Positions 61,387 through 64,000 of a stretch of 64,000 bases of DNA are shown here, piece after piece. The position numbers were made by a program, and so were the translations under genes. Under the pieces are notes generated by a model. The model did not search any database and was not told the origin of the DNA. It saw only the letters and a list, made by a program, of their open reading frames with translations. Positions within the stretch are counted from its first letter, which is position 1, and every line of letters begins with the position of its first letter. This DNA comes from CAZIVP01 sp964542915. GTDB taxonomy: Bacteria > Calditrichota > Calditrichia > Calditrichales > Calditrichaceae. The stretch lies in contig CAZIVP010000002.1 of the NCBI GenBank assembly GCA_964542915.1, forward strand, positions 248,001 through 312,000. The letters run 5' to 3'.

Positions 61387-64000
61387 ATGAACGACAACAT
61401 TCAAGACATTTATCCCCTTTCGCCGATGCAGCAGGGCATGTTGTTCCACAGCCTGTATGCACCCGAGAGTGAAGTGTATAATGAACAGCTAAGTGTAAAA
61501 ATTAACGGCCGGCTCAATACAGAAGCCTTCCGGAAAGCCTGGCACAAGGTGGTCGAACGCCACGACATCCTGCGCAGCGCTTTTGTTTGGGAAGATTTGG
61601 ACGAGCCGCTGCAAGTGGTTCATAACACCGTAGAACTTCCGTTTGAATATCTAAACTGGAATAGTAAAAATGGCGAGGCACAGGAGGCGGGCCTAACCAC
61701 GCTTATGAAAATGGAGCGGCAAAAAGGCTTCGATCTAAACGAAGCGCCCCTGATGCGTTTCACCTTGATCCGCCTCGCCGACGACGCTCACTATTTTTTA
61801 TGGAATCATCATCATTTATTATTCGACGGTTGGGCTTTACCGATCATTTTAAATGAAGTGTTCGCTTATTACGATGCGCTCGACGAAGGCCGTAATGTAC
61901 AGTTGCCCCCTGCCCGGCCCTATCGCGATTACATTGCATGGCTGCAGTCCAAAGATATTGAGGACGCCCGCACCTTCTGGCGTGAAAAATTGAAAGGTTT
62001 TTCCGCCCCTACGCCGTTAATGGTCGACAAGGAACGCGGATCACAGGAAGACGGTTACGCCCTGGAACATCTGGTCATTCCGTCGGAGCTGAGTAATAAA
62101 CTCAACCAGTTCACCCGCGATCATCAATTGACGCTCAACACAATGCTTCAGGGCGCCTGGGCTCTTTTGTTGAATCGCTACAGCAGTGAAGATGATATCG
62201 TGTTCGGTGCTACGGTTTCAGGCCGGCCGGCTGACTTGCCCGGGGTGGAATCGATGGTCGGTTTATTCATAAACACGTTACCCTTACGCGTTTTTATCGA
62301 TCCCGAAAAAGATGTGTTAACGTGGCTTCGCGATATTCAATTGAGCCACGCAGAAATGCGTCAGTACGAGTTCAGCCCGCTGGTGGAAATACACGGACAA
62401 AGCGATGTTCCACGCAACCAGCCTTTGTTTGAAAGTATCCTCGTATTTGAAAATTATCCAGTCAGTGACTCCTTACAGGAACAGGACAGTAAGCTGACAA
62501 TCAGCGACGTTCGCTCTTTTGAACGAACCAACTATCCCATTACGCTCGTAGCGTCGCCGGGACGAACGTTACAATTGGACATCGCATTTGAAGTCAAACG
62601 TTTCGATCAACCCACTATCCAACGCATGCTGCGCCATCTGGAGCAGTTGCTAACGGCCATGGTTAACGCTCCCGAGCAAGCGCTGAACCAGCTCTCCATC
62701 ATCACGGAAACCGAACGCGAAAAAACCACCCAAACCTGGAACCAGACCGCCAAACCCTTTCCGGATAATACCACGATTCACAAGTGGTTCGAAGAGAGGG
62801 CCGAAAACCGTCCTTCCGCGACAGCAATCCAATTCGAACAACAGACGCTCACCTATGATCAATTGAATCAAAAAGCCAATCAAATGGCGCACCACCTGCG
62901 GAAAAACGGTATTGACCGGGAGACCCTGGTTGGCGTCTGCCTGGAGCGTTCCCCTGAAATGATTATCAGCGTATTGGCCGTCCTCAAGGCCGGTGCGGCG
63001 TATGTTCCCATGGATCCGGAGTATCCGGAAGAACGTCTGCACTATATGATCGAAGATTCCGGCTTGACGCATTTGATCACGGCAGATAATACCATCAAAC
63101 GATTCAATACGACATCGGTCGACTATTTCAATATTGACGAACTTCGTATCCCGCTCCAAAACGAATCGGATAAAAATCCCGCTGTAAGCGTACACCCACT
63201 ACAACTTGCCTATGTGATTTATACCTCTGGCTCGACCGGCAACCCAAAAGGCGTTTTGTTGCAGCATCGGGGCGCCTGCAATTTAATTACAGCCATGATC
63301 GATGATTACGGCGTTACGCCCGAGAGCCGCGTATTACAGTTTGCATCGTTCAGCTTCGACGCTTCGGTGGCCGAAATATTTCTTGGAATTTTGAGCGGCG
63401 CCGCACTCGTGCTTGCACATAAAGAGACCTTTTTATCGACCGAATCCCTGATCCCGTTTCTAAACCAAAATCGCATTACAACCGCCACGTTGCCGCCGTC
63501 GTTACTGGCTATTACACCGCCTGAAAAGGTTAATGCGCTCAACACTCTGATTTCCGTGGGCGATAAATGCTCCTGGTCGCTGGTGGAGCAATGGGCCCCC
63601 GGCAGGCAATTTTTCAACGGTTACGGGCCCACCGAAGCAACAGTGGGAACCTGTTGGGGTGAAGTGGATCAATCCATGGCTGCGGATTCTCCCAGCCCTC
63701 CCATCGGCCGTCCCATTGCTAATGTGCGGGTATACGCACTGGATCGAAACTTGCAACCGGCGCCCATCGGTATTCCGGGCGAGATGTATATAGGCGGTGT
63801 CGGCGTGGCGCGCGGCTACCTGCACCGACCGGGTATGACCGCGGAAAAATTTCTTCCCGATCCCTTCTCTCCGCAAGACGGCGCCCGCATGTACAAAACC
63901 GGCGATCTCATCCGATTCTTGCCAAATGGCCTGATCGAATTCATCGGACGGGTTGATTTTCAGGTCAAACTGCGCGGCTATCGCATCGAACTGGGTGAAA
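61387..64000 (+). CDS. NRPS beginning with C(DCL)-A, cut by the window edge (synthase gene G)
   Basis: The first 871 residues of a further NRPS. It starts MNDNIQDIYPLSPMQQGMLFH, a DCL-type C domain with the short acceptor COM region expected after the epimerase of gene F. The C active site is HHLLFDGWA (first His at 142), with Ala where Ser is usual. The A domain starts near 455, with YTSGSTGNPKG near 612. The window ends just after motif A8 (LRGYRIELGE), so the carrier and any later modules or release domain lie outside. Hand-read code: D-A-A-T-I-V-G-V-G, which I cannot assign. GAGAGG lies 3 bases before the ATG. The preceding gap holds a small ORF and an inverted repeat. Confidence 0.95.
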   Translation, partial: MNDNIQDIYPLSPMQQGMLFHSLYAPESEVYNEQLSVKINGRLNTEAFRKAWHKVVERHDILRSAFVWEDLDEPLQVVHNTVELPFEYLNWNSKNGEAQEAGLTTLMKMERQKGFDLNEAPLMRFTLIRLADDAHYFLWNHHHLLFDGWALPIILNEVFAYYDALDEGRNVQLPPARPYRDYIAWLQSKDIEDARTFWREKLKGFSAPTPLMVDKERGSQEDGYALEHLVIPSELSNKLNQFTRDHQLTLNTMLQGAWALLLNRYSSEDDIVFGATVSGRPADLPGVESMVGLFINTLPLRVFIDPEKDVLTWLRDIQLSHAEMRQYEFSPLVEIHGQSDVPRNQPLFESILVFENYPVSDSLQEQDSKLTISDVRSFERTNYPITLVASPGRTLQLDIAFEVKRFDQPTIQRMLRHLEQLLTAMVNAPEQALNQLSIITETEREKTTQTWNQTAKPFPDNTTIHKWFEERAENRPSATAIQFEQQTLTYDQLNQKANQMAHHLRKNGIDRETLVGVCLERSPEMIISVLAVLKAGAAYVPMDPEYPEERLHYMIEDSGLTHLITADNTIKRFNTTSVDYFNIDELRIPLQNESDKNPAVSVHPLQLAYVIYTSGSTGNPKGVLLQHRGACNLITAMIDDYGVTPESRVLQFASFSFDASVAEIFLGILSGAALVLAHKETFLSTESLIPFLNQNRITTATLPPSLLAITPPEKVNALNTLISVGDKCSWSLVEQWAPGRQFFNGYGPTEATVGTCWGEVDQSMAADSPSPPIGRPIANVRVYALDRNLQPAPIGIPGEMYIGGVGVARGYLHRPGMTAEKFLPDPFSPQDGARMYKTGDLIRFLPNGLIEFIGRVDFQVKLRGYRIELGE

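Noticed and set aside
1..64000. CRISPR arrays, tRNA or rRNA genes, insertion sequences
   Set aside because: No regularly spaced repeats, no tRNA-like cloverleaf or rRNA sequence and no transposase-like protein were seen in reading the window.

Overview
The window has two halves. The left 16 kb is conserved chromosomal housekeeping sequence. The right 47 kb is a single-strand hybrid polyketide/nonribosomal-peptide assembly line that runs off the right edge. The organism is a free-living bacterium of moderate GC content. Strong GGAGG-type ribosome sites occur beside FCB-like promoter elements (one -10 region reads TATATTTG). Together with the gene content this suggests the FCB side of the tree (Calditrichota/Ignavibacteriota-like), but that placement is a low-confidence inference.

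Left part, minus strand: a run of closely spaced genes reads TPR lipoprotein-like protein, rpsU, YqeY/GatB-like protein, cvpA, mutS2 and polA (cut by the left edge). A second run, with coding overlaps, reads L-asparaginase, histone-deacetylase-like amidohydrolase, an unrecognised 302-aa protein and efp. Next comes ppdK with its own promoter and a strong intrinsic terminator. Diverging from ppdK on the plus strand is an iron module: a DtxR/MntR-family regulator with a Cys-x-x-Glu-His metal site, feoA, feoB and a 45-aa FeoB-associated CxxC membrane peptide. Two palindromes sit just downstream of the regulator's promoter.

Right part, plus strand: an AraC-type regulator with a degenerate receiver-like N-terminus precedes seven synthase genes with little or no spacing. 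Domain order: gene A, FAAL-ACP-KS-AT-DH*-ER-KR*-ACP-C-A-PCP; gene B, KS-AT-KR-ACP; gene C, C-A-PCP; gene D, C-A-PCP-sulfotransferase-C-A-PCP-E; gene E, C-A-PCP-C-A-PCP; gene F, C-A-PCP-C-A(with an inserted PilZ domain)-PCP-E; gene G, C-A..., cut by the right edge (* = catalytic residues missing). Read collinearly this makes a lipopeptide: fatty acid, malonate unit, aa1, a second malonate unit reduced to a beta-hydroxyl (statine-like), aa2, a branched aliphatic residue, D-Glu/Gln, Thr, Phe, Thr, a D-residue of unassigned (possibly basic) type, then at least one more residue. The two E domains are each followed by a DCL-type C domain, and the termini of successive proteins carry matching docking elements, so gene order and biochemical order agree.

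The most striking observation is a complete PilZ domain (RxxxR and DxSxxG motifs intact) inserted into the mobile C-terminal subdomain of the second adenylation domain of gene F. This would couple one step of peptide assembly directly to cyclic-di-GMP. A sulfotransferase domain embedded mid-line in gene D and a degenerate reductive loop in gene A are further unusual points. No thioesterase, MbtH, phosphopantetheinyl transferase or exporter is visible; they may lie to the right or elsewhere.
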